A DNA stretch of 64,000 nucleotides from JADMIH01 sp036399775. Its GTDB lineage: Bacteria; Chloroflexota; Chloroflexia; QHBQ01; JADMIH01. The position numbers were made by a program, and so were the translations under genes. The notes below the pieces were generated by a model, which saw only the letters and a list, made by a program, of their open reading frames with translations, was not told the origin of the DNA and ran no database searches. Below, piece by piece: positions 26,421 to 34,628 of this stretch (within the stretch, counting starts at the first letter, position 1; each line of letters starts with the position of its first letter). Location: NCBI GenBank assembly GCA_036399775.1, contig DASWMJ010000041.1:9003-73002 (forward strand), in the 5' to 3' direction.

Positions 26421-27287
26421 CTATCTATCCTGGTCTGCGCGGCCGAAGCCGTAGCTCTCAAGCGTGCGCTGCCCTTCTTCCGACAGCGCGTATTCGATGA
26501 AGCGCGATGCTGCGTCCGGATGGATTGCGTCTTTGACGGGCGCGATATAATAACGCGCCACCACGTTATATTTATCCTCTATCTCTATGGTTCCCACCTT
26601 CGCGGCCCTGGCATTTGTCGCGTATACGATACCCGCGTCAGCCTCGCCAAGCTCCACCTTAGACAGCACCTGCCGGACGTTGCTCTCATATGATACGACA
26701 TTCGCCAGCACCTTCTCTTTGAAGCCGCTGCCATAAGCAGGGTCGGCAGAGAGCTTGTCCAGCGCCTGCAAGCTGTAGTTGCCCGCAGGCACCGATTTAT
26801 CGGCCAGCACCAGCTTGAGGCCAGGCTTCGTAAGATCTTTCAAAGTAAATACTTGCACGCTGCCCTCCGGGACGGCCACCACCAGCTTATTGGTAGCCAG
26901 CACGCGCTCGGTGCCGCTCACCACCGACCCTACCGCGACAGCCGCCTCCATGTTCTTCGCGTCCGCCGAAGCAAAAACATCCCCTCTAGCCCCCTGCGAT
27001 AGCTGCGCCACTAACGCCTGCGACCCGGCGAAGTTATAATCTACTCTCTCAATCCCCTTTTCCTTCAGGCCACCCGCCTGCGCCTCAAACGCCTCTTTCA
27101 GAGAGGAAGCGGCGAATATCACTACTTCGCCCAGCGCCAACATACTTGGGGAAGGGGCATCTATCTGCTGTGCTGTGGCAGACGATTGGGGAAGCGTTGT
27201 AGGCGTGGCTGGCGTCCCTCCGCACCCTGCCAGGGTAGCGAACAATATAGTAGCAGTAAGCAGCTTAAGCGAGCCTTGTACCTTCAT
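26421..27287 (-). CDS. modA: Molybdate-binding lipoprotein of ABC transporter
   Basis: 288 residues, RBS GAAGGGG before ATG at 27287. A lipobox (LATLAGC) places it outside the membrane. The mature part starts VVIFAASSLKEAFEAQA, the Ser-Ser oxyanion motif of ModA, followed by FAGSQALVAQLSQGARGDVFASAD and GEADAGIVYATNA. It delivers molybdate or tungstate to ModB. Immediately upstream of modB with no gap. Confidence 0.92.
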   Translation of the reverse strand: MKVQGSLKLLTATILFATLAGCGGTPATPTTLPQSSATAQQIDAPSPSMLALGEVVIFAASSLKEAFEAQAGGLKEKGIERVDYNFAGSQALVAQLSQGARGDVFASADAKNMEAAVAVGSVVSGTERVLATNKLVVAVPEGSVQVFTLKDLTKPGLKLVLADKSVPAGNYSLQALDKLSADPAYGSGFKEKVLANVVSYESNVRQVLSKVELGEADAGIVYATNARAAKVGTIEIEDKYNVVARYYIAPVKDAIHPDAASRFIEYALSEEGQRTLESYGFGRADQDR

Positions 27288-27334
27288 CAAAACCCCTTCT
27301 GTATCTCCCGCACCTCGACGCCCACCCCACCTTG

Positions 27335-27517
27335 CTACGGTTCAAGACCTAGATACTTCCTGATGTGTTTTGCCAGGGCATCGTCGATTTCAGTGTGTCG
27401 CGGGATTGGCTGCTTCTGTCCGGTAGCGGGGTTGAGGTAAATGTCGTGACGCTTACCATGACGCACTAAAAGGCAACCCCCTGCAATTATCTGTCTAACC
27501 AATTCGCTCCGCTTCAA
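27335..27517 (-). CDS. hicA: HicA-type toxin (mRNA interferase)
   Basis: 60 residues: MKRSELVRQIIAGGCLLVRH, GKRHDIYLNP and PIPRHTEIDDALAKHIRKYLG. The His of the LVRHGKRHDIY strand fits the catalytic His of the dsRBD-like HicA fold that cleaves mRNA. Overlaps the antitoxin gene by 4 bp (ATGA) and follows it, the reverse of the classic hicA-hicB order. Confidence 0.88.
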   Translation of the reverse strand: MKRSELVRQIIAGGCLLVRHGKRHDIYLNPATGQKQPIPRHTEIDDALAKHIRKYLGLEP

Positions 27518-27717
27518 AGCGCAAGCGCCTTGATCTGATAATCCTCAGGCACGTCATCCATGAACAGGCTGAGATAAGCATCTCTCAGGTTCTCTTCCAA
27601 CTCTTCAATCGTTTCTCCCTGCGTCATGATTTCAGGGTGTTCAAGCAGCTTACCAAGCCAGAATTTATCACCTTTCCAATAAATCATGGTGAGGCCCTGT
27701 TTTACTTGCTGCTTCAT
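27514..27717 (-). CDS. hicB: HicB-type antitoxin
   Basis: 67 residues from ATG at 27717 (AAAGGACC upstream). The partial RNase H-like HicB fold shows as TMIYWKGDKFWLGKLLEHPE and GETIEELEENLRDAYLSL. No C-terminal DNA-binding domain is visible, so autoregulation, if any, is unclear. Pairs with hicA downstream. Confidence 0.85.
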   Translation of the reverse strand: MKQQVKQGLTMIYWKGDKFWLGKLLEHPEIMTQGETIEELEENLRDAYLSLFMDDVPEDYQIKALAL

Positions 27718-27801
27718 CGTCGGTCCTTTCGTTACTAGGAGGCTGAAGATTCCCTCGTACAAAACAGATTATAAATGAAAATAAGCTGTCCCGCTTTCAA
27801 C

Positions 27802-27830
27802 TTGACAACCACATATAAATGCTTTACTAT
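27802..27830 (+). promoter_or_regulatory. Promoter of the ArsR-family regulator gene
   Basis: TTGACA (27802-27807) and TACTAT (27825-27830), 17 bp apart, in AT-rich DNA. The AT-rich region also includes ATATAAAT and TATATAAACG, possible operator half-sites. Confidence 0.75.
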
Positions 27831-27885
27831 ATAAACGGCAGTTTATGTATCATATGCAAGCGTGCGTAAGAGGAGAGATAACAAG

Positions 27886-28263
27886 TTGGATCAAGGTTTA
27901 GTATCGCTACGCGGCGTCACGCCTGAGCAGATTGAGCTTAAGGAAGCAGGCGAGCACGTTCCGCCGGTATTATCGGCTGAGCGGGCGTCGGCTGCCTACG
28001 CGCTCAAACCCTTCCTCAAAGCGGTGGCCGACGTGAACCGCCTGGCGATCCTCCAGGAGCTTAGCCGCGAAGAAGGTCTGAGCGTGCTGGACCTGTCGGA
28101 CCGCCTCCTGTTGAGCCAGCCCCTCACCTCATGGCACCTGCACATCCTCAAGCGCGCTCGCCTGGTCTCCCCGACTCACCTGGGCCGCCAGCGCATATAC
28201 CGCCTCAACCGCGACCGCTTGCAGGAATATAAAGAGTTGTTCAACTGGGTAATAGATTTGTAA
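27886..28263 (+). CDS. ArsR-family winged-helix transcriptional regulator
   Basis: 125 residues from TTG at 27886, supported by AGAGGAGAG upstream; a GTG at 27862 lacks an RBS. The HTH is VADVNRLAILQELSREEGLSVLDLSDRLLLSQPLTSWHLHILKRARLV compressed in residues 50-100 (first and last motif positions quoted: ADVNRLAIL and SWHLHILKRARLV), then the wing LGRQRIYRL. No metal-binding CxC is seen, so the signal is unknown. It lies upstream of inositol synthase, which it could control (inference). Confidence 0.85.
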   Translation: MDQGLVSLRGVTPEQIELKEAGEHVPPVLSAERASAAYALKPFLKAVADVNRLAILQELSREEGLSVLDLSDRLLLSQPLTSWHLHILKRARLVSPTHLGRQRIYRLNRDRLQEYKELFNWVIDL

Positions 28264-28267
28264 GGAC

Positions 28268-28348
28268 GAGGGGCCAGGGACCAGGGATCAGGGGTTAGCT
28301 TTTCTGGTCCTAACCCCTAACCCCAAACCCCTAACCCCAAAAACACAC
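28268..28348. repeat. Heptamer arrays in opposite orientations (CCAGGGA / CCCTAAC)
   Basis: GGGACCAGGGATCAGGGGTT is followed by CCTAACCCCTAACCCCAAAC; the halves are partly inverted and could form a hairpin between the regulator gene and ino1. Confidence 0.88.
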
Positions 28349-28366
28349 AAGGAGAAATTATCTACA

Positions 28367-29569
28367 ATGGCTAAGAAGAAGATTCGAGTTGCGATTATCG
28401 GCGTGGGCAACTGCGCGTCCTCCCTCGTGCAGGGCGTTCAATACTACCGCGATGCCCCGGACGACCAGTTCATCCCCGGCCTGATGCACACCCGCCTGGG
28501 CGGCTACCACATCAGCGACATCGAGTTCAGCGCGGCTTTCGATATTGACAAGAACAAAGTGGGCAAGGACCTCTCCGAGGCGATATTCGTCAAGCCGAAC
28601 AACACCTTCAAGTTCAGCGACGTGCCCAACTCCAAAGTGCCCGTGATGCGCGGCATGACCCACGACGGCCTCGGCCAGTACCTCTCCACCGTCATCGAGA
28701 AGGCCCCCGGCTCCACCGTTGACATCGTGCAGGTACTGAAAGACACCGGCACCGACATGGTTATCAACTACCTGCCCGTCGGCAGCGAGATGGCCACCAA
28801 GTGGTACGTCGAGCAGGCGCTTGAGGCGGGCGTGGGCTTCATCAACTGCATCCCCGTATTCATCGCCCGCGAGGACTACTGGCGCAAGCGGTTCGAGGCA
28901 AAGGGCCTCCCCATCATCGGCGACGATATCAAGAGCCAGGTCGGCGCGACCATCACCCACCGCGTGCTGACCCGCCTCTTCCGCGAGCGCGGCGTGCGAA
29001 TTGACCGCACCTACCAGCTAAACTTCGGCGGCAACATGGACTTCTACAACATGCTTGAGCGCTCGCGCCTCGAGTCGAAGAAGATCAGCAAGACCAACGC
29101 CGTCACTTCCCAACTCGACTACGATCTGGGCGAGAACAACGTACACGTCGGCCCCAGCGACTATGTGCCCTGGCTCGAAGACCGTAAGTGGTGCCACATT
29201 CGCATCGAAGGCACGACCTTCGGCGACGTGCCCCTCAATATGGAGTTGAAGCTTGAAGTGTGGGACTCGCCCAACTCGGCGGGCGTGGTGATTGACGCCG
29301 TGCGCTGCCTAAAGCTCGCCCTCGACAACGGCATCAGTGGCGCGCTGGAAGCCCCCTCTGCCTACTTCATGAAAAGCCCCCCCATCCAGATCGCGGACGA
29401 CGATGCTTATGATGGCGTAGAGGAGTTCATAGTGCGCCACGCTAAGAAGAGCGAGCGCCCCGTCCACGGCGCGGAAGCCCATATGGCCGAGCGCACCGAG
29501 ACCATCACCCAGCCCGCCCCCACACCCACATCGGATGGGGTCGCGGCTGCCACCAACGGACGAAAATAA
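28367..29569 (+). CDS. ino1: Myo-inositol-1-phosphate synthase
   Basis: 400 residues. It converts glucose-6-phosphate to inositol-1-phosphate with NAD+, the first step to phosphatidylinositol lipids. The Rossmann start is VAIIGVGNCASSLVQGVQYY; other family motifs are INCIPVFIA, IIGDDIKSQVGATITHR, LNFGGNMDFYNM and KISKTNAVTSQL. RBS AAGGAG lies upstream. The last 35 residues (Pro/Thr/Ala rich) are an unusual tail. Followed by two acyltransferases likely to work on inositol glycolipids. Confidence 0.96.
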   Translation: MAKKKIRVAIIGVGNCASSLVQGVQYYRDAPDDQFIPGLMHTRLGGYHISDIEFSAAFDIDKNKVGKDLSEAIFVKPNNTFKFSDVPNSKVPVMRGMTHDGLGQYLSTVIEKAPGSTVDIVQVLKDTGTDMVINYLPVGSEMATKWYVEQALEAGVGFINCIPVFIAREDYWRKRFEAKGLPIIGDDIKSQVGATITHRVLTRLFRERGVRIDRTYQLNFGGNMDFYNMLERSRLESKKISKTNAVTSQLDYDLGENNVHVGPSDYVPWLEDRKWCHIRIEGTTFGDVPLNMELKLEVWDSPNSAGVVIDAVRCLKLALDNGISGALEAPSAYFMKSPPIQIADDDAYDGVEEFIVRHAKKSERPVHGAEAHMAERTETITQPAPTPTSDGVAAATNGRK

Positions 29570-29573
29570 TACG

Positions 29574-29655
29574 ATTTGGAATTGCGAATTTCGGATTTCG
29601 AATTTGCTGAACCGTTTTCGCAATCCGAAATTCGCAATTCCAAATCCGAAATCAG
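29574..29655. repeat. Heptamer-type arrays forming an inverted pair
   Basis: GATTTGGAATTGCGAATTTC and its near complement downstream (CGAAATTCGCAATTCCAAATC) face each other between ino1 and the acyltransferase gene, able to form a long hairpin. Confidence 0.88.
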
Positions 29656-29663
29656 GAGAGGTA

Positions 29664-30653
29664 ATGGAAGCTCTCAAGAAGGCATCAAGACATATCTGGA
29701 CGGGTATGAAGTACTGGGGCGTCCGAAGCCTCAGCTTCGCTTCGAGCAAAGTGCCGGTGCGCTTCTCTTACTGGGTGGGGAACCTCGTGGGTGACATCGT
29801 CTACTTCACCTGGCGGCGGCACTCGGCCAACGCCGTAAGCAATATGCGCCGCGTGATGGGCGAGGACGCAAGCTGGCAGGTAGTCAAGGCGACCGCCCGC
29901 AAGTCGTTTCGCAACTACGCGAAGATGATGGTAGACTTCATTCGCTTCCCTCACCTGGATGAGGACGAAATAGATAGAACCGTTCTAGACCAGCGCGGCT
30001 GGGAATACCTGAAGGGTGCGCAAGAGAAGGGTAAGGGTGTAATCGCTATCACAGGGCATTTCGGCAACTGGGACCTCGCGGGCGCGTTGCTTGCATCTCA
30101 TGGTTTGCCCATCAACGCGGTAGCCGATAGCTTTGAGCCTGAGAAGATGGACAGACTGATAAACGGCACCCGCGAGAAGAACGGCCTTAAGATCATCAAG
30201 TTGGAGACCGGCTCGCTCAAGCGGATATTCACCGCAATCAAAAAAAATGAGTTCGTGATGCTCCTCTTCGACCGTCCACAGGAAGGCACGGGCGTGCCCG
30301 TGAAATTCTTCGGGGAGACCGCCTGGCTGCCGGAGGGACCGGCGGCGATAGCTCTCAAGACGCGAGCATCAATCGTAGTAGGGTACTGCGCCCGCAAGCG
30401 AGGCGACAAGACCTTCTACCTCACCTGCGAGCCGCCCGTCGAGTACGAACATCTGCTGACGGGCGACAAGGAGCGCGACATCCAGATAATCACCCAGGAG
30501 ATAGCGACCCGAATGGAGGCGCTAATCCGCCGCCACCCTGACCAGTGGTACATGTTCCGCCCTATGTGGCCCCGTACCGACCGCCACGACGCCGAGATCA
30601 AGAGAAGGCGCTTCTGGGGCGGCAAAGGCTCCATGGAGATGGCTGCCAGGTAA
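29664..30653 (+). CDS. Lysophospholipid acyltransferase (LpxL/PatA-like)
   Basis: 329 residues from ATG at 29664, preceded by AGGAGAGG. The catalytic HX4D motif is GHFGNWDLAGALLAS (about residue 132), followed by VMLLFDRPQEGTGVPVKFFG and a C-terminal RRHPDQWYMFRPMWPR. Family enzymes acylate Kdo2-lipid A in Gram-negatives or phosphatidylinositol mannosides in actinobacteria; next to ino1 the second is more likely here. One N-terminal hydrophobic segment associates it with the membrane. Confidence 0.9.
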   Translation: MEALKKASRHIWTGMKYWGVRSLSFASSKVPVRFSYWVGNLVGDIVYFTWRRHSANAVSNMRRVMGEDASWQVVKATARKSFRNYAKMMVDFIRFPHLDEDEIDRTVLDQRGWEYLKGAQEKGKGVIAITGHFGNWDLAGALLASHGLPINAVADSFEPEKMDRLINGTREKNGLKIIKLETGSLKRIFTAIKKNEFVMLLFDRPQEGTGVPVKFFGETAWLPEGPAAIALKTRASIVVGYCARKRGDKTFYLTCEPPVEYEHLLTGDKERDIQIITQEIATRMEALIRRHPDQWYMFRPMWPRTDRHDAEIKRRRFWGGKGSMEMAAR

Positions 30654-30811
30654 CGGTCCCGCGCTGTTCAGAGCCTCATGAAAACAATGGGCCAGGGGAT
30701 TGACCTCCGGCCCCTTTCTCATGCTTATCATGGGCTTGCAGGGCAATTTGCCGGACCCCAGTATCGGAAAGTGATGCGGTTGGGCTGCCCCAGGTTGACA
30801 TTGTACCTACC

Positions 30812-31080
30812 GTGAGGCGGATTTTACTTGCCGGGCAAACTGAAAGGTTTTCGTGGACTGTGCCCCTCTATATGAATTGGAGTAGTTCTCTGGATTGGCA
30901 GATAAATCGAAAGCGCAGCCGGTGACATCCCTGGTATCAAGACCATCACTAATTTGCTCTTTGAACCTGCCGTTACTGTTATAAACCCGATAATTCGCAC
31001 CATCTCTCGCGTCAACAATTATATCACCTACTTCCCATGTGGGGGCTAAGACGGCACGAGATAAGCAATCATTACTTCGT
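30812..31080 (-). pseudogene. Remnant of a secreted NHL/beta-propeller protein gene
   Basis: The minus strand has an open stretch of about 87 codons with no plausible start, ending at a TAG near 30812. It reads VLAPTWEVGDIIVDARD, YRVYNSNGRFKEQISDGL and VTGCAFDLSANP, the GD-F/I-V...G-K-E-ISDG...TTGCAFD pattern of N-termini of extracellular propeller proteins. Only the first blade remains. The rest of 30654-31128 holds a weak hairpin (GGGCC/GGCCC at 30689-30713) after the acyltransferase gene and nothing else recognisable. Confidence 0.5.
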
Positions 31081-31128
31081 GCATGCTATAATTGGGTATG
31101 AGTCTGTAACCGAGCGCTCCCCACTCGC

Positions 31129-32115
31129 ATGAAAACTTACTATCTCCTCAAAATAGCTTCTACGCTGAGCGTATTCATACCCTCAAGGGTAGGATACTGG
31201 CTCTGCTCCCTGCTGGGCGGCGTCATTTTCTATTTCTGGCCGTCTGTCCGGCGGGCTGTCATGGACAACCTGCGCCACGTCCTGCCCGGCTCTACCAGTC
31301 ATGAGCGCCGCAACCTCGCCCGCAAGACCATCCGCAATGCCTTCAAAAACTACTACGATATCGTGCGGCTCCCCCACCTCAAGGTGGCCGACGTGGAGCG
31401 CATGATCGCCAGCCTTGAGGGCTTAGAGCACCTGGAGAGCGCTCATTCGCAGGGTAGAGGCGTAATCGTGATAGGCGCACACCTGGGCAACTTCAACCTC
31501 GTGGCCCAACTGGCCGTCGCGCGCGGCTTCAGGGTAGCCACAGTCGCTGAGGACGTAAAACCTGAGAAGCTCTTCAACTATATCAACCGTCTGCGCGCAA
31601 GCCTGGGGATAAAGTTCATCAAGAAAGGCAGCTCGCAGGTGCGTACGATCTACAGGTTCCTGCGCGACGGCGGCGTGCTGATGCTGGCTGCCGACCGCGA
31701 CGTTTCCGAGGGCGGGGTGCCGGTGCGCTTCTTCGATGCTATGGCCGATCTCCCCGCAGGCCCGGTTGTGTTGGCTATGCGCCTCAAAGCCCCCCTCGTA
31801 CCTGCCCTTACTTACCGCCTGCCCAACAGCAAGAACGTCCTGATTGTCCACCCCGCCATAGAGCTTGAGCGCACAGGCGATAACGACCGCGACACCGAGA
31901 CCAACCTTCGTAAGGTAGCCCAGGTCCTTGAAGAGTTCATAAGCAAAGCCCCCGACCAATGGGTCGTCTTGCAGAAGGTGTGGGACCGCGACTATACTGA
32001 AAGTGACGAGGGGTCAGGGACCAGGGATCAGGGATCAGGTCTTGATAGCCGGAAGATAGAAGCTACTGAAGAGCAGGAAGAAGCACTCTCGCCTTCCCTG
32101 GTAGCCGACCACTAA
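31129..32115 (+). CDS. Lysophospholipid acyltransferase-like protein with altered active site
   Basis: 328 residues, start MKTYYLLKIASTLSVFIPSR. Same family as the upstream gene: VIVIGAHLGNFNLVAQLAVA, GVLMLAADRDVSEGGVPVRFF, LPAGPVVLAMRLKAPLVPA and KAPDQWVVLQKVW. The HX4D/E motif reads HLGNFN, so the acidic partner of His is Asn. It could be inactive, use another residue, or accept a different donor. The C-terminus (32000-32050) is a heptamer array translated as GSGTRDQGSGLDSR plus an acidic tail. No RBS is evident. Confidence 0.85.
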   Translation: MKTYYLLKIASTLSVFIPSRVGYWLCSLLGGVIFYFWPSVRRAVMDNLRHVLPGSTSHERRNLARKTIRNAFKNYYDIVRLPHLKVADVERMIASLEGLEHLESAHSQGRGVIVIGAHLGNFNLVAQLAVARGFRVATVAEDVKPEKLFNYINRLRASLGIKFIKKGSSQVRTIYRFLRDGGVLMLAADRDVSEGGVPVRFFDAMADLPAGPVVLAMRLKAPLVPALTYRLPNSKNVLIVHPAIELERTGDNDRDTETNLRKVAQVLEEFISKAPDQWVVLQKVWDRDYTESDEGSGTRDQGSGLDSRKIEATEEQEEALSPSLVADH

Positions 32116-32135
32116 TCCCCTTCCTTGCTCCCCGC

Positions 32136-32176
32136 CACCTAACACTCGACACCTGATCCCTGATCCCTGATCCCTG
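32136..32176. repeat. Heptamer array (CCTGATC / CCCTGAT)
   Basis: Four or five CCTGATC units lie directly before the RBS and start of the VWA gene; related reverse-strand units (GGGATCA) occur at 32010-32040 inside the preceding gene. Confidence 0.88.
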
Positions 32177-32185
32177 GAGAAACCA

Positions 32186-34270
32186 ATGAGCAACTTCCGC
32201 TACTACCGCTGGGATGGCACCCAACAGATCATGCCGTTTGACGCAGACGCCATCATGGAGGCCATCTCCGAGGACATCATGGCTCATGGCGACATACACC
32301 GCGCCCTCGAAAGGCTGATGCAGCAGGGCTACAAGTTCCAGTCGGGCGACAAGATGCCCGGCCTGCGCGACCTCATTGAGCGCCTCAAGCAGCAGCGCCA
32401 GAACACCCTCAAGCAGAACAACATGGACTCCATCATCAAGGACATCCAGCAGCGCCTCGACAAGGTAAAGGAGACCGAGCGGGCCGGTATAGACCGCCGC
32501 GTGCAAGAAGGGCAGCAAGAGGTTGGCGAGTTCAAGTCGCAGGTCGAAAGCCCGGAGGCGGAGGGTGCTGAACCCAAACCTTCAGCCGACGACCTGAAGC
32601 AGCGCGAGCAGTTCCAGAAGATGCTGGAGAGCATGGCAGCGCGCCGCAAGGAGCAGCTTGACAACCTGCCGAAGGACCTCGGCGGGCAGATAAAGGAGTT
32701 GCGCGAATACGACTTCATGGACTCCGATGCGCGCCAACAGTTCCAGGAATTGCTCAACATGCTCCAACAGCAGATGCTACAGAGCAACTTCTCAGGTTTG
32801 CAACAAAGCATGCAACAGATGCAGCAAAGTCCCGCCGCCCTGGAAGGGGTGCGCGAGATGATACGCGACCTCAACCAGATGTTGCGCGACCGCGAGCAGG
32901 GGAAAGAGCCGCGCTTCAACGAATTCATGCAGAAGCACGGCCACCACTTCCCGCCCGGCATAGAGAACCTGGACCAACTCTTGGAGCACTTGCAGTCGCA
33001 GATGCAGCGCATGGAGAATATGCTCAATTCGATGTCCCCCCAGCAGCGCGCCCAACTGCAAAGCGCGATGGAGTCGCTGATGCAGGACCCCGGCCTGCGG
33101 GAAGAGATGTCAGAGTTAGCAGAGCGCCTGGGCAGCATGATGCCGCAACCCGGCCAGGCCCGCCAGTACCGCTTCTCCGGCGACCCCGACGAGTCGCTCA
33201 CCATGTCCGAGGCGATGCAGGTGATGGAGCAGCTTGACGAGCTTGAGAAGCTGGAGCGCGAGCTAAACGCCGCCCGTCGAGGAGACCGCATAGACGAGCT
33301 CGACAGCCAGCGCGTGGGTGACTTGCTAGGCGCGGATGCCCAGCAGGCGCTACAGCAGTTGCAGGAACTTGCGAAACAGCTTGAAGAAGCGGGCTACCTC
33401 GAATGGGACGGCAGCGAGATGCAGCTTACGCCACGCGCCGTCCGCAAGTTGGGCCAGAAGGCGCTGCAAGATGTCTTCTCCTACCTGAAGCGGGACGCCT
33501 TCGGCAGACACGCCATCAGCCTGCGCGGGCGAGGCGGTGAGCGCACCTACGACTCGAAAGCATACGAGTTTGGCGACCACTTCTTCCTCGACTTGCAGGC
33601 CACGTTGCGAAACGCATTGGAGCGAAACGGCACAGGCACCCCCGTGCGTCTTCAACCCGACGACTTCGAGGTTTACTCCACCGAATTGCTCACCCAATCT
33701 TCGACTGCCCTCCTTATAGACATGAGCCGCTCGATGCTGCTGCGCGGCTGCTTCCTGGCCGCGAAGAAAGTGGCGCTAGCGCTGAACCACCTCATCCGCT
33801 CGCAGTTCCCGAAGGACGATCTCTTCATCATCGGCTTCTCGGGTTATGCCCGTGAGTTGAAGCCGGAGATGCTGCCCCAGCTTGATTGGAGCGAGTACCA
33901 GTACGGCACCAACTTGCAACACGCGCTGATGCTGTCGCGCACCCTCCTGGGCAGGCGCAAAACACCCAACAAGCAGATAATCGTCATCACGGATGGCGAG
34001 CCTACCGCCCACCTTGAGGATGGCGAGGTCTTCTTCAACTACCCGCCCACCTTCCGCACCATACAGGAAACGATGCGCGAGGTCGTGCGCTGCACGCGAG
34101 AGCAGATCACCATCAACACCTTCATGCTAGAGCGCAGCTACTACATGGCCGACTTCGTAGAGCAAATGACGAAGGTCAACAAGGGCCGCGCCTTCTACGC
34201 CACCCCGGAAGCCCTGGGCGAGTACATCCTGGTGGACTACGTGAGCAGCAAGAAGAAGCGGATACGATAA
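32186..34270 (+). CDS. VWA-domain protein with long coiled-coil/Gln-Met-rich N-terminal half
   Basis: 694 residues. Residues 1-420 are helical and very rich in Gln, Met, Arg and Glu (for example MLQQQMLQSNFSGLQQSMQQ). Residues 500-690 form a von Willebrand A domain with MIDAS DMSRS, FSGYAREL, GTNLQHAL and ITDGEPT. The architecture matches VWA partners of MoxR/magnesium-chelatase-like AAA+ ATPases, but no such ATPase is in the window. Cytoplasmic (no signal). RBS GGAGAAACC is adequate. It probably works as a metal-dependent adaptor in a chaperone or remodelling complex (inference). Confidence 0.85.
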   Translation: MSNFRYYRWDGTQQIMPFDADAIMEAISEDIMAHGDIHRALERLMQQGYKFQSGDKMPGLRDLIERLKQQRQNTLKQNNMDSIIKDIQQRLDKVKETERAGIDRRVQEGQQEVGEFKSQVESPEAEGAEPKPSADDLKQREQFQKMLESMAARRKEQLDNLPKDLGGQIKELREYDFMDSDARQQFQELLNMLQQQMLQSNFSGLQQSMQQMQQSPAALEGVREMIRDLNQMLRDREQGKEPRFNEFMQKHGHHFPPGIENLDQLLEHLQSQMQRMENMLNSMSPQQRAQLQSAMESLMQDPGLREEMSELAERLGSMMPQPGQARQYRFSGDPDESLTMSEAMQVMEQLDELEKLERELNAARRGDRIDELDSQRVGDLLGADAQQALQQLQELAKQLEEAGYLEWDGSEMQLTPRAVRKLGQKALQDVFSYLKRDAFGRHAISLRGRGGERTYDSKAYEFGDHFFLDLQATLRNALERNGTGTPVRLQPDDFEVYSTELLTQSSTALLIDMSRSMLLRGCFLAAKKVALALNHLIRSQFPKDDLFIIGFSGYARELKPEMLPQLDWSEYQYGTNLQHALMLSRTLLGRRKTPNKQIIVITDGEPTAHLEDGEVFFNYPPTFRTIQETMREVVRCTREQITINTFMLERSYYMADFVEQMTKVNKGRAFYATPEALGEYILVDYVSSKKKRIR

Positions 34271-34280
34271 GAGGTGCAAA

Positions 34281-34508
34281 ATGGTAGCCAGCAATAAACT
34301 GATTAATCGTGACCCGGAGATACTGAGTGGCACGCCCGTGTTCATGGGCACCCGTGTTCCTGTTCAGAACTTACTGGACTACATGGAGATGGGGCATCCA
34401 TTGGACGACTTCCTGGACGATTTCCCAGCCGTCACCCGCGAACAAGCAGTAGAAGTAATTGGTGTATTAAAGAAGTTGTTGGAAGCGCAAGAGAGCAAAA
34501 GCATCTAA
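34281..34508 (+). CDS. DUF433 (VapB-like) small protein
   Basis: 75 residues: INRDPEILSGTPVFMGTRVP, VQNLLDYMEMGHPLDDFLDD and FPAVTREQAVEVI, the DUF433 helix-turn-helix pattern. Such proteins are usually antitoxins next to a PIN-like toxin (DUF5615), which is absent here; the gene is an orphan 10 bp after the VWA gene. RBS AGAGGTG. Confidence 0.88.
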   Translation: MVASNKLINRDPEILSGTPVFMGTRVPVQNLLDYMEMGHPLDDFLDDFPAVTREQAVEVIGVLKKLLEAQESKSI

Positions 34509-34550
34509 ATGGCATAAGTAGGTTCTATCCAATAGCAAACCCCAACATCC

Positions 34551-34610
34551 CTGTCATTCTGAGCGTAGCGAAGAGTCTCGTCCCTCACGTAGATGCTTAT
34601 TATAGAGCTC
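34551..34610. repeat. Half copy of the TGTCATTCTGAG palindrome
   Basis: TGTCATTCTGAGCGTAGCGA, AGAGTCTCGTCCCTCACG and the middle segment GTAGATGCTTATT are present, but the right arm is missing. Confidence 0.88.
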
Positions 34611-34628
34611 TCATGCAAGAGGTTATGC

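Noticed and set aside
28358..28960. Minus-strand frame opposite ino1
   Set aside because: Shadow of a well-conserved gene; codon pattern follows the plus strand.
29535..29663. N-terminal extension of the first acyltransferase
   Set aside because: Heptamer-derived peptide overlapping the end of ino1; ATG at 29664 has a good RBS.
32329..33291. Minus-strand 320-codon frame opposite the VWA gene
   Set aside because: Ser/Cys/Arg-rich mirror of Gln/Met-rich codons; no RBS or family.
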